Shown here: one piece after another, positions 17,446 through 26,336 of the stretch
Layout: every line of letters starts with the position of its first letter
How positions within the stretch are numbered: the first letter of the stretch is position 1
Assembly: GCA_016937345.1 (NCBI GenBank)
Contig: JAFGWE010000046.1
Coordinates: forward strand, 40,001-104,000
DNA length: 64,000 bases
Direction of reading: 5' to 3'
Origin: Methanomicrobiaceae archaeon
GTDB taxonomy: Archaea; Halobacteriota; Methanomicrobia; Methanomicrobiales; Methanomicrobiaceae
Position numbers and translations under genes: made by a program
The notes under the pieces: model-generated
What the model was told of the DNA's origin: nothing
What the model saw: only the letters and a program-made list of their open reading frames with translations
Databases searched by the model: none

Positions 17446-18117
17446 ATGCTTGGAATTGTAGGAGGGACAAGTCTGTTATATGCAGACATCCCGGAACTCG
17501 ATAAAAAAACTGTGGCCACTCCTTTCGGGCCGGCAGAGGTATATATGGGAGAAATTGCTGTTTTAATGCGGCATCAGTTCAGAACTCCGCCTCATAAGAT
17601 AAACTTTCCCGCATGCATATCCGCACTATCCCTGTCAGGAGTCGACAAAATAATTGCATTCGGATCAGTCGGCTCACTAAAAAAAGAGATAGAACCTGGA
17701 AATATCATCCTTCCGGATGATTATTACAGCCCGTATTCTATTCCAACCATACACAACAATTCAATAGGCCACATCGCACCCTCGGTTGACAAGGAACTCA
17801 TAAAAAAGATTCATGAAAATGTCCCTGACACAATTTCAGGCGGTACATATGTCCAGACCGCAGGACCACGTTTTGAGACATCCGCAGAGATAAAGGTCCT
17901 GTCCGGTGCAGGGGATGTCGTCGGAATGACAGTTGCAAGCGAGGCAACAATTGCAAACGAGCTTGAGATCCCCTTTGCCGCAATATGCTCCGTTGACAAC
18001 TACTGCAACGGACTTTGCAGTGACAAATTAACATATGATGCAATACTTGAAAGATCGCGGCAAAACAAGGAAAGAATAGAAGATATTATTGGGAAGGTAA
18101 TAGAAATCTTCGGATAA
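17446..18117 (+). CDS. Methylthioadenosine/methylthioinosine phosphorylase (MTAP family)
   Basis: This is a purine nucleoside phosphorylase of 223 residues. Motifs are LGIVGGTSL (N-terminal phosphate loop), RHQFRTPPHKINFPACISAL, IAFGSVGSL, and TYVQTAGPRFETSAEIK with VVGMTVASEATIANELEIP, the MTAP signature. The purine-base loop reads SVDNYCNGL and, from memory of the family, lacks one of the two aspartates that human MTAP uses for a 6-amino group. That favours 5'-methylthioinosine (6-oxo). The following gene is an adenosine-type deaminase that would make this substrate. A GGTGAG ribosome binding site supports the start. Confidence 0.88.
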   Translation: MLGIVGGTSLLYADIPELDKKTVATPFGPAEVYMGEIAVLMRHQFRTPPHKINFPACISALSLSGVDKIIAFGSVGSLKKEIEPGNIILPDDYYSPYSIPTIHNNSIGHIAPSVDKELIKKIHENVPDTISGGTYVQTAGPRFETSAEIKVLSGAGDVVGMTVASEATIANELEIPFAAICSVDNYCNGLCSDKLTYDAILERSRQNKERIEDIIGKVIEIFG

Positions 18118-18154
18118 CAGATATTTCAGAATTTGAATTTTTAAGGAGACCAAA

Positions 18155-19483
18155 ATGCCAGAATATAACAGCGATCCCGATATTTTCAGGGACAATGGAT
18201 CAACTCTGATAAAAGGAACACTTGTAAAAGGAGATAAAAAAGATATTTTTATAGGCGATTCCTGTATCATTGAAGAAATTTCCGATAATTACTCGGGCAG
18301 ATTCGGAGAAGCCGAGTTTATAATCGACGGATCAAAAAGTGTTGCCTCACCCGGATTTGTAAACACACATACACATGCGGCAATGTCACTTCTAAGGGGT
18401 TATGCAGATGATATGCACCTCCAGGAGTGGCTTTCAGAAAAGATCTGGCCTCTTGAGGCACACCTTCAGGCAGACGATGTCTACTGGGGAACAAAACTTG
18501 CATGCATTGAGATGATACATTCGGGAACCGTTGCATTCAACGACATGTATTTCTTCATGGAGTCAGCCGCAAAGGCCGTTGATGAATGCGGATTAAAAGC
18601 CGTATTATCACATGGGTTCATTGATTTTGGAAGTGAGGAGAAGAGGGAATCAGAGATAAAGGCAACTGAAAACCTCTATAACCATGTAAAAAACATGAAC
18701 AATCCACGAATAAAGGCAGCCGTCGGCCCTCATGCACCATACACTGTTTCAAAAGAAGGCCTTAGTTGGGCTTCTGATTACTCAAAAGAAAAAGACATAA
18801 TGCTTCATATCCACCTCAGTGAGACAGAACACGAGGTGAAGGAATGCGTTGAGCAAAACGGCGTCAGACCATCAAAGCTTCTGGATGAATGCGGATGCCT
18901 TTCAGAAAGAACACTTGCGGCACACTGCTGCTGGCTTAGTGATGAGGAATGTGAACTTCTTGGAGAAAGAAAAGTATCCGTTTCACACAACCCTGCCTCA
19001 AACATGAAGCTTGCCGTAAACAGGGCAATGCCCTACCAGGAACTTTTGAACTGTGGTGCAAATGTTACACTTGGAACAGACGGATGTTCATCCAACAACA
19101 ATCTCGACATCCTTGAAGAGATGAAAACAGCAGCTATTCTTCAGAAATTCTTCTGGAATTCTGATACAATGCTTCCGGCACACGAGGCAATAATAATGGC
19201 GACAGAGTCCGGCAAAAAGGCACTCGGATTCGGGAATGGAAAACTGGCAGTTGGTGAATGTGCAGACATAGTTCTTTTAAAAACAAATATTCCCTGCATG
19301 ACACCGTTGTACAACGCGGAGTCAAACATAGTCTATTCGGCAGGCTCAAATGCGGTTGACACAGTAATCTGCAACGGGCGTGTCCTTATGCACGACGGAT
19401 ACATACCAGGTGAGGAAGAGGTTTTGGAAAAAGCTTCAGAAACAGCATTCTCACTTGTAAAAAGAAAAGAAGATGGAGTTTGA
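18155..19483 (+). CDS. dadD: 5'-deoxyadenosine / MTA / S-adenosylhomocysteine deaminase
   Basis: This is a 442-residue amidohydrolase. Zinc ligands are seen in FVNTHTHAAMSLLRGYADD (HxH), HIHLSETEHEV, a central AAHCCWLSDEE and TLGTDGCSSNNNLD (catalytic aspartate). The MTA/SAH deaminase signature LQEWLSEKIWPLEA is present. In methanogens the homologue DadD mainly deaminates 5'-deoxyadenosine left by radical SAM enzymes. It lies 37 bases after the phosphorylase gene, so the pair should convert 5'-dAdo and MTA to hypoxanthine and a sugar phosphate. Confidence 0.9.
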   Translation: MPEYNSDPDIFRDNGSTLIKGTLVKGDKKDIFIGDSCIIEEISDNYSGRFGEAEFIIDGSKSVASPGFVNTHTHAAMSLLRGYADDMHLQEWLSEKIWPLEAHLQADDVYWGTKLACIEMIHSGTVAFNDMYFFMESAAKAVDECGLKAVLSHGFIDFGSEEKRESEIKATENLYNHVKNMNNPRIKAAVGPHAPYTVSKEGLSWASDYSKEKDIMLHIHLSETEHEVKECVEQNGVRPSKLLDECGCLSERTLAAHCCWLSDEECELLGERKVSVSHNPASNMKLAVNRAMPYQELLNCGANVTLGTDGCSSNNNLDILEEMKTAAILQKFFWNSDTMLPAHEAIIMATESGKKALGFGNGKLAVGECADIVLLKTNIPCMTPLYNAESNIVYSAGSNAVDTVICNGRVLMHDGYIPGEEEVLEKASETAFSLVKRKEDGV

Positions 19484-19603
19484 TTTTAAAACAAAAACCC
19501 AAAAATACATTAAACCCGTTTTCTTTTTTACAACCCCAAAATATACAGGATTTAAGATATAAATAATAAATCGAAAAAACTAAAAAGTATTATTAAAATT
19601 AAT

Positions 19604-21304
19604 TCAGGCTGTCTCAATATTTGCTTCTTTTTCAAGACCAAGCTCTTTTATTGAAATATCACGCATCTCAAGCTTCCTAATCTTGCCTGATACAGTCATA
19701 GGAAAACCGTCAACAAACTTGACATACCGGGGAGTTTTGTACTTCGCAATCCTGCCGTCGCAGAATTCCTTTAATTCTTCGGCTGTCATGGATTCATTGT
19801 CACGAAGCTTAACCCACACCATTAGCTCCTCGCCGTACTTTTCATCAGGAACACCTATAACATAGGCATCCTCAATCTTTTTGTTGGTGTGGAAGAACTC
19901 CTCAATCTCACGTGGATATATATTTTCCCCGCCGCGTATGACCATCTCCTTTAACCTTCCGACTATCTTTACAAAGCCTTCGTCATCCATTATTCCAAGG
20001 TCTCCGGTATGATTCCAGCCGTTTGAATCTATGGTCTGATGGGTTGCACTCGGATTGTTATAGTAACATTTCATGACAACATATCCGCGTGCGCAGATCT
20101 CCCCGCGTTCACCGCGTGGAACTATCCTTTGTGTCACAGGATCAATTATCTTTAATTCAACATGAGGGAATGTTCTCCCTACGGTTGTAACCCTTCTTTC
20201 CAGAGGATCACTTGTGGTAGTCATTGTAACACCGGGAGACGTTTCGGTCTGCCCGTAGACTATTACAATGTCTCTCATGTTCATCTTCTCATTCACCTGC
20301 TTCATGTACTCCACAGGACACGGAGACCCTGCCATAATCCCTGTTCTGAGTGTATCATATTTGTATTTGTTAAAATTTGGATGCTTAAGTTCGGCAATAA
20401 ACATAGTAGGAACGCCGTGGACCGCGGTGCACTTCTCATTATCTATTGTCTTTAAGACTGCCTCGGCATCAAATGCAGGAGACGGAAGAACCATTGTCGT
20501 TCCGTGTGTGACACAGGCAAGATTTGATAAGACCATTCCAAAGCAGTGATAGAACGGAACAGGAATACAGAGTCTGTCCTTTTCTGTAAAGCCCATACCC
20601 GAGCCTATTGTATAGCCGTTGTTCATAACGCTGTGATGAGTCAGAACAACGCCTTTTGGATACCCCGTTGTTCCGGATGTGTACTGAATGTTTATGGGAT
20701 CATCAAAATTTAGTGTTGATTCCCTCTCTTTTAACTCATCACGGCTGATATTTTTGCCTTTTTGCAGGAACTCATCCCATGTAAACATGCCATTGTAGGG
20801 AATGTCCCCCATAAAAACGACGTTTTTCAGGAAAGGAAACTTTTCTGTTGAGATTTTGCCGGCACGGGACTCAATTATCTCAGGGCATGCCTCATAGAGC
20901 ATTCCGACATAATCCGAATTTTTAAAGCGCCCCTGAAGAATTAAAGTATGAACCTCTGACTGTTTCAATGCATATTCAAGCTCAAAAGTTCTGTATGCAG
21001 GGTTGATATTGACCATTATCGCACCGCATTTTGCGGTTGCAAACTGAACAACAACCCATTCGGCATAATTCATTGCCCAGATGGCCACGCGGTCGCCTTT
21101 CTCAACACCGAGTGCCATAAGGCTTTGGGCAAGCTCATCCACTTTCTTCAGGAATTCGCTGTACGTCCACCTTATGTTCTGGTCAACTGCAACCAGAGCC
21201 TCGTTGTCGGGATATTTACTTACGATGTTTTCAAGCATCTCCCCTATCGTCTCACCGATAAGAGGTACATCCGACAAACCACTTGCGTAGCTTATCTTAG
21301 CCAT
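19604..21304 (-). CDS. AMP-forming acyl-CoA synthetase
   Basis: This is a 566-residue adenylate-forming enzyme that activates a carboxylic acid to its acyl-AMP and then acyl-CoA. YTSGTTGYPKGVVLTH is the P-loop (A3), VIVYGQTETSPG is A5, NHTGDLGIMDDEGFVKIVGRLKEMVIRG covers A7-A8, and the C-terminal SGKIRKLEMRD holds the catalytic lysine. The overall sequence resembles medium-chain fatty-acyl-CoA synthetases, but the substrate cannot be fixed. It stands alone, divergent from tRNA-Trp. Confidence 0.9.
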   Translation of the reverse strand: MAKISYASGLSDVPLIGETIGEMLENIVSKYPDNEALVAVDQNIRWTYSEFLKKVDELAQSLMALGVEKGDRVAIWAMNYAEWVVVQFATAKCGAIMVNINPAYRTFELEYALKQSEVHTLILQGRFKNSDYVGMLYEACPEIIESRAGKISTEKFPFLKNVVFMGDIPYNGMFTWDEFLQKGKNISRDELKERESTLNFDDPINIQYTSGTTGYPKGVVLTHHSVMNNGYTIGSGMGFTEKDRLCIPVPFYHCFGMVLSNLACVTHGTTMVLPSPAFDAEAVLKTIDNEKCTAVHGVPTMFIAELKHPNFNKYKYDTLRTGIMAGSPCPVEYMKQVNEKMNMRDIVIVYGQTETSPGVTMTTTSDPLERRVTTVGRTFPHVELKIIDPVTQRIVPRGERGEICARGYVVMKCYYNNPSATHQTIDSNGWNHTGDLGIMDDEGFVKIVGRLKEMVIRGGENIYPREIEEFFHTNKKIEDAYVIGVPDEKYGEELMVWVKLRDNESMTAEELKEFCDGRIAKYKTPRYVKFVDGFPMTVSGKIRKLEMRDISIKELGLEKEANIETA

Positions 21305-21455
21305 ATCATAATACGTTGATCAAAATAGGCATTATATTTGACGGATTTTTTATCTGTCATAATAAAAGTCAAATCCTCAAAATAGAGGGTTATTTTCACA
21401 AAGAAATCAAAATTCTTAAATTCTATTATGTTCTAAATTAACTGGAATCTTTGGA

Positions 21456-21655
21456 GGGGTCGTGGCCTAGTCCGGCATGGCGACGGGCTCCAACGGTCTT
21501 TGCGTATGATGAACAATGGGTCTGCTGAGGAGAAATCCTGTGATGATCCGTTGGAGCGCTGATGCAAATGATTTGCATTTCTGATGAAAAAAAGCGTGTT
21601 TAACCGCATGTTCGGAGAGACCCGTCGATCGTGAGTTCAAATCTCACCGACCCCA
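21456..21655 (+). tRNA. tRNA-Trp (anticodon CCA) with a 126-nt intron
   Basis: Exon 1 is 21456-21493 and exon 2 is 21620-21655. The acceptor GGGGTCG pairs with CGACCCC; discriminator A is at 21655. The anticodon stem is ACGGG/CCCGT and the T arm is GTGAG-TTCAAAT-CTCAC. The anticodon CCA is at 21490-21492. The bulge-helix-bulge is clear: CTCC (21488-21491) pairs with GGAG (21614-21617), with 3-nt bulges AAC and AGA. This places the intron after position 37 of the tRNA, the canonical archaeal site. Confidence 0.95.
21494..21619 (+). ncRNA. tRNA-Trp intron containing a box C/D methylation guide RNA
   Basis: The intron carries box C ATGATGA (21506-21512), box D' CTGA (21525-21528), box C' GTGATGA (21540-21546) and box D CTGA (21559-21562). 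The D guide CCGTTGGAGC (21548-21557) is complementary over 10 nt to the exon 1/intron junction, and the fifth base upstream of box D pairs with C34 of the anticodon. The D' guide pairs with the intron/exon 2 junction and places its fifth base on C39. These are the positions methylated by the Haloferax tRNA-Trp intron. Downstream of box D, a perfect ATGCAAAT-G-ATTTGCAT hairpin (21562-21578) and an extra CTGATGA extend the intron. Confidence 0.88.
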
Positions 21656-21745
21656 CTTTTTAGAAAATTATTCTGTCAGCCCGGGCTGTAAGCTTACTAT
21701 TTTTTACCAGTAAAAACCATATATATCACAGGTAGGAAACCTCAT

Positions 21746-22936
21746 ATGTATTTAATTGGTGAAGCACTCGAAGGCGAAGGCGCAGAACTTGCGCATATCG
21801 ACCTTATAATCGGCGATAAAACAGGTCCGGTTGGAATGGCATTTGCAAACGCGGCATCGCAGCTTGCACCCGGACACACCCCTCTTCTGGCGGTAATAAG
21901 ACCAAACCTTCTTACAAAACCTGCAACCCTCATTATACCAAAAGTTACCCTTAAAACAGGAGCACAGGTTAACGCAATGTTTGGCGCAGTCCAGGCAGCG
22001 GTTGCAAAGGCAGTTGCAGATTCATATGAAGAAGGCCTCTTTGATGAATGCGATGCTGAAGAGACAGTTCTTCTGGTAAGTGCATTTTTACACCCGGATG
22101 CAAAGGATTACAACCGCATCTACCGCTACAATTACGGTTCAACAAAACTGGCAATAAAGCGTGCATTTGACAAGTTCCCAGACAAGAAAACACTTATGGA
22201 CGAGAAGGACCGTGCAGGGCATGCTGTTATGGGATTCAAGGTCCACAGACTCTGGGACCCCCCTTACCTGCAGGTTGCACTTGATCTTGTTGACATGGGA
22301 TCAGTTGAGAAAGTTCTCAAGGCAGTTCCTAAAAACGATCACGTCCTTATAGAAGCAGGAACACCTTTAATCAAACAGTTCGGACTTTCTGTTATCGACA
22401 GCATCAGAAAAATCAGACCTGATGCATTCATCATTGCAGACTTAAAGACACTTGATACAGGAAACCTCGAGGCAAGAATGGCAGCAAACGCATCTGCAGA
22501 TGCAGTTGTTGTATCCGGTCTTGCACCTGTTTCAACAATTGAGAAATTCATTAAGGAAGCCAGAAAAACCGGCATATATTCAGTTATCGACATGCTGAAT
22601 GTGGAAAAACCCGCAGAACTCATCAAAACCCTTGCAAAGATGGACGCAGTCCCAAGCATCGTTGAGATGCACCGTGCAATCGACAACGAATCAACAGATT
22701 ACAACTGGGGAGACATCCCGGCAATCAAAAAGGCAGCAGGCGGAAAGCTTCTTGTCGCAACAGCAGGCGGTATCCGCCAGAATGTTGTCAAGACAGCTAT
22801 CAAGTCAGGCGCTGACATAATTGTCGTCGGACGTGCAATAACAGCCAGCAAAAACATTCAGAATGCAGCTGAACAGTTCTTAGAAGAGATGAACAAGGAA
22901 GAGATTGACCAGTTCAGGGTCATGACCGATTTCTAA
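21746..22936 (+). CDS. fae-hps: Bifunctional formaldehyde-activating enzyme / 3-hexulose-6-phosphate synthase
   Basis: The first ~160 residues are Fae, which condenses formaldehyde with tetrahydromethanopterin; EGAELAHIDLIIGDKTGPVG carries the catalytic histidine. The remaining ~230 residues are Hps, an OMP-decarboxylase-like barrel, with ADLKTLDTGNLEARMA and VVVSGLAPVSTIEKF, ending in VVGRAITASKNI. In methanogens the fusion works in the reverse ribulose monophosphate direction to make ribulose-5-phosphate and recapture formaldehyde as methylene-H4MPT. A T-rich terminator follows. Confidence 0.96.
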   Translation: MYLIGEALEGEGAELAHIDLIIGDKTGPVGMAFANAASQLAPGHTPLLAVIRPNLLTKPATLIIPKVTLKTGAQVNAMFGAVQAAVAKAVADSYEEGLFDECDAEETVLLVSAFLHPDAKDYNRIYRYNYGSTKLAIKRAFDKFPDKKTLMDEKDRAGHAVMGFKVHRLWDPPYLQVALDLVDMGSVEKVLKAVPKNDHVLIEAGTPLIKQFGLSVIDSIRKIRPDAFIIADLKTLDTGNLEARMAANASADAVVVSGLAPVSTIEKFIKEARKTGIYSVIDMLNVEKPAELIKTLAKMDAVPSIVEMHRAIDNESTDYNWGDIPAIKKAAGGKLLVATAGGIRQNVVKTAIKSGADIIVVGRAITASKNIQNAAEQFLEEMNKEEIDQFRVMTDF

Positions 22937-22944
22937 ATCAAATA

Positions 22945-22963
22945 TTTTTTTTATAGTTTTTTT
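22945..22963 (+). terminator. Oligo-T terminator after fae-hps
   Basis: Two T runs (22945-22952 and 22957-22963) begin 9 bases after the stop codon. U-rich tracts without a hairpin are the usual archaeal termination signal. Confidence 0.55.
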
Positions 22964-23107
22964 CAGGCATTTTTACAGGCTCCAGCCTTTTTTATCAATA
23001 AACTGTACGGGCAATAAGAATATTTTTACAGCATTAAAGATAGGCAGTTTTAAATCCGGCAGGGCAACTTAAAAAAGAATAAGTAACCAAAAAAAATACA
23101 GTTGAAT

Positions 23108-23554
23108 ATGTTCTCAAAAATACTTGTTGCATGTGACGGATCACTCCAGTCTGAAAAGGCACTTATAACAGCAATAGATGGCTGTATGAAAGAGGATTCG
23201 GAGCTGCACATTGTTCATATAATGAATATTAATACCTTCAGTGCAATCGATACCGAAACATCATATGGCGGCGCAGAGTCCCCGCATGACATCAGCAGGA
23301 AATTTCTTGAAAAAGGCAGGGATGAAACCGTTAATATGATTGACCGGGTCTGCAGCGAGAAGAATGTCATCTATACCCTTCATGTGGACGGAGGCAGCCC
23401 GGGACACGCAATAATTGATCTCGCATCCAAAATAGGCGCTGATCTGATAGTTATCGGCTCAACAGGAAAGGGCCTTGCAGGCAGGCTTATTATAGGAAGT
23501 GTATCCGGCTATATATCAGCCCACAGCCGCATATCCACAATGATAGTAAGATAG
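23108..23554 (+). CDS. Universal stress protein (UspA family)
   Basis: This is a 148-residue single-domain Usp protein. SKILVACDGSLQSEKAL is the N-terminal strand and loop. GSTGKGLAGRLIIGSVS is the Gx2GxG-type ATP-binding motif, so it is probably of the nucleotide-binding subgroup. I chose the ATG at 23108; a TTG two codons upstream (23102) is possible. No ribosome binding site is evident. It is monocistronic. Confidence 0.88.
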   Translation: MFSKILVACDGSLQSEKALITAIDGCMKEDSELHIVHIMNINTFSAIDTETSYGGAESPHDISRKFLEKGRDETVNMIDRVCSEKNVIYTLHVDGGSPGHAIIDLASKIGADLIVIGSTGKGLAGRLIIGSVSGYISAHSRISTMIVR

Positions 23555-23575
23555 ATCTAAAAAATAAAAAGAGGT

Positions 23576-24439
23576 TTAACCCATCTCAAATGAAGTAACG
23601 CCAAATATATTCTCAAGAGGAAGCTTTGGAATCTCCCTTGTGTACATCCTTGCTGTTCCGAATACCTCTTCCATATTGTATTTTTTTGCAAGCAAAACCG
23701 CATCGGCGTTTGGTTCAGGCGTATCAAGATACACGGGCCCACAATTTACATAGCCGCAGAGTGCAAGCAACAGCTTTTCTGCAGTCTCAGGGTTGTCAGC
23801 AAAAAGCGGCCCAATCTTATGACCGACAACGCATCTTCTAATCATGCCATAGCCCGTTATATCGTCCCCTTCGCAGCTTACAAGGCAGGTGCTTTCATCC
23901 TGGTTTATCCATTTCTCAAGAAATGTCCTTCTCTCTGTAAAAAAATGCCGTGTGTCATACTCAAGGAGTTTTTCAAAAGAGACATCCTCTGCCTTTAAAA
24001 AGTCGTGATGAATCCCACCTTTTATATCCCCTTCCCACCGGATGTTTCTGTACGCAAAAATAAAACCATATTTTCGGGAATATGTCTCCTGCATCTCAAA
24101 AACACCATCTATTCCGCAGATTCTCCCCTCCGCATGCGAAAGTGCTTTTTTAATTAAAATATCACCTATGCCAAGTTTTCTTAACTCAGGTTTTACTACC
24201 AGAAAACCACCGAATGAAAAATTATCATCATAATTTGATATTTCAGCTATACCTGCTATTTCTCCTTTGAATTCTGCTGCAAACCAGCCTTCGGGGTCAA
24301 CAGCATAATGACATGCACCGTCATGCAGTCCCGGATTCCACCCTTCGGCCGCCGCATGACTTATTGCCAGATCTATCTCATCCGGATGCATATTTCTGAC
24401 AATTACTGATTCAATAATATTTTCAGGAGAGTCACTCAT
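23576..24439 (-). CDS. GNAT-family acetyltransferase with a second C-terminal domain
   Basis: This is a 287-residue protein. The N-terminal GNAT fold has GFLVVKPELRKLGIGDILI, containing the acetyl-CoA pyrophosphate-binding RxLGIG motif, and MQETYSRKYGF. The C-terminal ~130 residues (GPLFADNPETAEKLLLAL and YLDTPEPNADAVLLAKKYNM) resemble the YitH/Acetyltransf_18 type that accompanies some GNATs. The acceptor substrate is unknown. It is convergent with the Usp gene. Confidence 0.82.
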   Translation of the reverse strand: MSDSPENIIESVIVRNMHPDEIDLAISHAAAEGWNPGLHDGACHYAVDPEGWFAAEFKGEIAGIAEISNYDDNFSFGGFLVVKPELRKLGIGDILIKKALSHAEGRICGIDGVFEMQETYSRKYGFIFAYRNIRWEGDIKGGIHHDFLKAEDVSFEKLLEYDTRHFFTERRTFLEKWINQDESTCLVSCEGDDITGYGMIRRCVVGHKIGPLFADNPETAEKLLLALCGYVNCGPVYLDTPEPNADAVLLAKKYNMEEVFGTARMYTREIPKLPLENIFGVTSFEMG

Positions 24440-24528
24440 AATTCAATATAAACACATGATTAATTGAAATTATTTTTGCCTTGCTTAAAATAATAGATAA
24501 AAGACTGCGATGTTAAAAATTAAGTGAA

Positions 24529-25197
24529 TTATTTTAGATATTCATCTGTATCAATCTCATCACCGGGTTTTAGAACAGCAACCTTTAGAGCAGTCACCTT
24601 CTCAAGTGCGAATTTAAATGCCTCTGCATTCTGCTCTATTGCAGGAAATGTGTTGTAATGCATCGGGATTACAAGAGGGGCACCTATAAACTCCGCCGCC
24701 GCCATCGCCTCAGACGGCCCCATTGTGTACCTGCTTCCTATAGGGAGTATGGCAATATCAGGATGGTACATATCATGAATCAGCTTCATGTCAGAGAAAA
24801 GACCTGTATCACCTGCATGATAGACTGTAATTCCGTCCATTTTAATTATAAATCCGGACGCAGGGCCGCCATATATTTTTTTATCCCCGTCTGTAATCTC
24901 GGATGAATGCGATGCATACACCATCGTAAACGAAACCGAATCAACCTCAACAGTGCCTCCAATATTCATAGGCTCTGTCTCAAGGCCCTTTTGCGAAAGA
25001 TACTTTGCAAGTTCATTAGGGCAGACTGTAAGCTTATTCAGGGCAATTGTATCACCAAGATGATCATTATGGGCATGAGTCACGGCAACGATATCAGGCT
25101 GACATCCGAAATCACCATGGGGCATGAACGGATCAATCAGTATTTTCTGTGAGCCGTCCAGAAAAAAGCATGAATGGCCGAGAAATTTCAGTTTCAT
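24529..25197 (-). CDS. UPF0173 metallo-beta-lactamase-fold hydrolase
   Basis: This is a 222-residue protein of the UPF0173 family. Metal-binding histidines and aspartate are in VTHAHNDHLGDT (HxHxDH), YHAGDTGLFSDM and IPMHYNTFPAI. LGHSCFFLDGSQKILIDPF is the conserved N-terminus. It is predicted to be a metal-dependent hydrolase with unknown substrate. It is monocistronic with short flanks. Confidence 0.9.
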   Translation of the reverse strand: MKLKFLGHSCFFLDGSQKILIDPFMPHGDFGCQPDIVAVTHAHNDHLGDTIALNKLTVCPNELAKYLSQKGLETEPMNIGGTVEVDSVSFTMVYASHSSEITDGDKKIYGGPASGFIIKMDGITVYHAGDTGLFSDMKLIHDMYHPDIAILPIGSRYTMGPSEAMAAAEFIGAPLVIPMHYNTFPAIEQNAEAFKFALEKVTALKVAVLKPGDEIDTDEYLK

Positions 25198-25295
25198 AGT
25201 GACTAAATTCCGAGCCTGAAATTAATAAAATTTGTTATTGAAATTTCATGAAAAATAAAAATTAGCATATTTCAGATAAAGTCTGATGAAAAAAA

Positions 25296-26219
25296 CTAGA
25301 AGTCTTCTATTTCTAAAACAGGCCCGTCAGGATTTATTATCACAATCTCAGGCTGAGACTGGTACCTCATCTCAATTCCAAAAAGGTTTGATGAGCCGAT
25401 TCCCCTTGTGATATATAGCGGCGTTCCCGAGTCAAAATAACCACTTAATTCAACAATTCCGTTCTCATTTAGTATCTGAACAAAAGGCGGCGTAAACTGT
25501 CCGCCATGGGTGTGGCCTGCAAGTATAAGACTGCAATCCCAGTCTGCCCTGCATTCAGGCTCATGAATCATATAGATTGTATAAACATCGGATTTCGTTA
25601 CCTCAGGAGGGTTTGCCATTCCTGCCCACCCGTCATCGAGACCCACAATCCTTAAAGGTGTGCCGTCAATATCCAGATCTAAAACCTCATTTCTTAAAAC
25701 AGAAACGCCGTTTTCTTCAAGGACTTCCTCAAGGGAATCTGCAAATTGTATGTCTGCAATATCATCCCTCAGTGGGCTCATGTCATAGCCTTCAACTGTC
25801 GTATTCGCTTTTAAAGCAACATCCAGCATCTTATACTGCCCGTTTATCCCGTGAATTCCTGACTTATAATCATGATTCCCCAAAACTGCATAAACAGGTG
25901 CATCAATCTCACTCCAAATCGTCTGGAGGTCAAAGTTTTCCTCATCTCCGTTTACAAAATCCCCGCCTATAAGAACAACAGATGGATTCAGGCTGTTGAT
26001 TATCCCGATTGCATTTTTAAGATGAGCAATATTCTTTTCCTGAACATGAGGATCTGCAATAAAAACAACCGATGACGGTGCACCTTCAAAATAAACAGAG
26101 GTAATAACAGGCGTCTTTGCCTCTGCAACCATATAGCCGGAGAGCGAAACAAGACATACAAGCGAAAAAGCCAGCATTCCATATGTATTAAAATTATTTC
26201 CGGGAATATCTGATGCCAT
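25296..26219 (-). CDS. Membrane-anchored metallophosphoesterase (YkuE-like)
   Basis: This is a 307-residue protein. Residues 11-33 form an N-terminal signal-anchor helix, so the catalytic domain should face outside. The calcineurin-like motifs are all present: FIADPHV (DxH), GGDFVNG (GDxxN), LGNHDYKSG (GNHD), MIHEPE and LAGHTHGGQ (GHxH). YkuE-type proteins act on phospholipid head groups or UDP-sugars in bacteria; the archaeal substrate is unknown. Confidence 0.9.
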   Translation of the reverse strand: MASDIPGNNFNTYGMLAFSLVCLVSLSGYMVAEAKTPVITSVYFEGAPSSVVFIADPHVQEKNIAHLKNAIGIINSLNPSVVLIGGDFVNGDEENFDLQTIWSEIDAPVYAVLGNHDYKSGIHGINGQYKMLDVALKANTTVEGYDMSPLRDDIADIQFADSLEEVLEENGVSVLRNEVLDLDIDGTPLRIVGLDDGWAGMANPPEVTKSDVYTIYMIHEPECRADWDCSLILAGHTHGGQFTPPFVQILNENGIVELSGYFDSGTPLYITRGIGSSNLFGIEMRYQSQPEIVIINPDGPVLEIEDF

Positions 26220-26336
26220 CCAATTTTACCTGTAGAAATCTATATAGACAAACCTATATATGAAGTCAGGTTCAGGCAAAAAAGACAAAGATCTTATATC
26301 TTTGAAAAAAAGGTATTTTTTTAATTTTAAACCATT

